Assembly (NCBI RefSeq): GCF_004217225.1
Contig: NZ_SHKM01000003.1
Span: 1 to 64,000, forward strand
Source: Azospira oryzae
GTDB taxonomy: Bacteria > Pseudomonadota > Gammaproteobacteria > Burkholderiales > Rhodocyclaceae
Length of the DNA: 64,000 nucleotides
Direction of reading: 5' to 3'
How positions within the stretch are numbered: the first letter of the stretch is position 1; each line of letters starts with the position of its first letter. Positions 63,594 to 64,000 of the stretch are shown here, piece after piece. A program made the translations under genes and the position numbers. The notes beneath the pieces were generated by a model. It saw only the letters and a list, made by a program, of their open reading frames with translations, did no database searches and was not told the origin of the DNA.

Positions 63594-64000
63594 CTAGCGC
63601 CCCAGGCCGGCCAACACCCGGCGCGACATTTCGTCGAGGCTGACCACCTCGTCCACCGCACCGATCTGGGCGGCTTCCCGGGGCATGCCGTAGACCACGC
63701 AGCTGGCTTCGTCCTGGCCGTAGGTGCGGGCTCCGGCCTGATGCATGGCCAGCAGGCCCTGGGCACCGTCCTTGCCCATGCCGGTGAGGATCACCCCGAG
63801 GGCGTTGCGCCCCACCAGCTGGGCGGCAGAGTGGAACAGCACATCGACCGCCGGCCGGTGCCGGTTCACGGGCGGGGTCTGCAACAGTTCGGTCACCAGA
63901 CCAGAGGCGGTCTTGCGTACCTGCAGGTGGGAATGGCCGGGGGCGATATAGACGGTTCCGGCCTCCACCTTTTCATTGCCCTTGGATTCAATGACCCGGG
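63594..64000 (-). CDS. cheB: Chemotaxis methylesterase CheB (C-terminal part; N-terminus outside window)
   Basis: The visible 135 codons are the C-terminal half of the methylesterase domain: [16 protein letters not shown] with the active-site His, [42 protein letters not shown] with the catalytic Asp, and [11 protein letters not shown]. The frame stays open to the right edge, so the receiver domain lies beyond it. The catalytic Ser is also outside. A GTG at 63968 is internal and not a start. Confidence 0.93.
   Translation of the reverse strand, partial: RVIESKGNEKVEAGTVYIAPGHSHLQVRKTASGLVTELLQTPPVNRHRPAVDVLFHSAAQLVGRNALGVILTGMGKDGAQGLLAMHQAGARTYGQDEASCVVYGMPREAAQIGAVDEVVSLDEMSRRVLAGLGR

Noticed and set aside
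63581-63595. GC hairpin at the end of cheB as a terminator
   Set aside because: It overlaps the stop codon, has no U run, and the STAS gene follows after a short gap on the same strand.

Overview
The window is GC-rich chromosomal DNA from a motile bacterium with a polar flagellum. Gene order and family content (FlrB/FlrC, FlhF, FleN, MotC/MotD, FlgJ with a muramidase domain, two CheV proteins) fit a betaproteobacterium. A Rhodocyclales relative such as Azospira/Dechlorosoma is my best guess, but this is inference, not a database match. I see no tRNA, rRNA, insertion sequence, CRISPR array or phage gene. Almost all of the window is coding.

Region 1 (1-19122, all minus strand) is the unusual part. 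A giant protein made of tandem octapeptides of the type A-L-x-T-x-Q-[IV]-x starts at 4664 and runs off the left edge with no stop. Upstream of it, reading from 19122 down to 4988, lies a tightly packed run of 14 genes. They encode an O-GlcNAc-transferase-like (SPINDLY/GT41) enzyme, three methyltransferases, an FkbH-like enzyme with its own acyl carrier protein, a GNAT acetyltransferase, a VOC-fold protein, a QdtA/FdtA ketoisomerase with its aminotransferase, two glycosyltransferase-like proteins, and two type I secretion ABC transporters. The last glycosyltransferase-like gene overlaps the first transporter gene by 4 nt. I read this as a dedicated glycosylation and type I secretion system, with the Thr-rich repeat protein as the likely cargo.

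Region 2 (19234-33459) begins with fliE as its own unit, with a sigma-54 promoter and a strong terminator. The two-component pair flrB-flrC follows. The plus-strand fliFGHIJKLMNOPQR genes come next. A consensus sigma-54 promoter precedes fliK, and an intrinsic terminator separates fliN from fliO.

Region 3 (33473-46347) holds the rod, hook and ring genes flgBCDEFGHIJ, followed by flgKL and a small lipoprotein gene, all on the minus strand. flgA, flgM and flgN diverge on the plus strand. flgB has a sigma-54 promoter. flgK and flgM have sigma-28 promoters, which gives the expected class II then class III order.

Region 4 (46425-54239, minus) is flhB-flhA-flhF-fleN-fliA-motC-motD: export gate, polar-placement GTPase and ATPase, sigma-28 and a stator pair. 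A 15-nt palindrome, CGGCAACTTTTGCCG, lies upstream of both flgB and flhB.

Region 5 (54418-64000, minus) is chemotaxis: cheB (cut by the right edge), a STAS protein and a REC-PP2C-HATPase regulator resembling Pseudomonas HsbA/HsbR, a receptor with a C-terminal sensor domain, two cheV genes, cheY, cheZ and cheA. cheW, cheR, flagellin and the master regulator FleQ/FlrA are not in the window.
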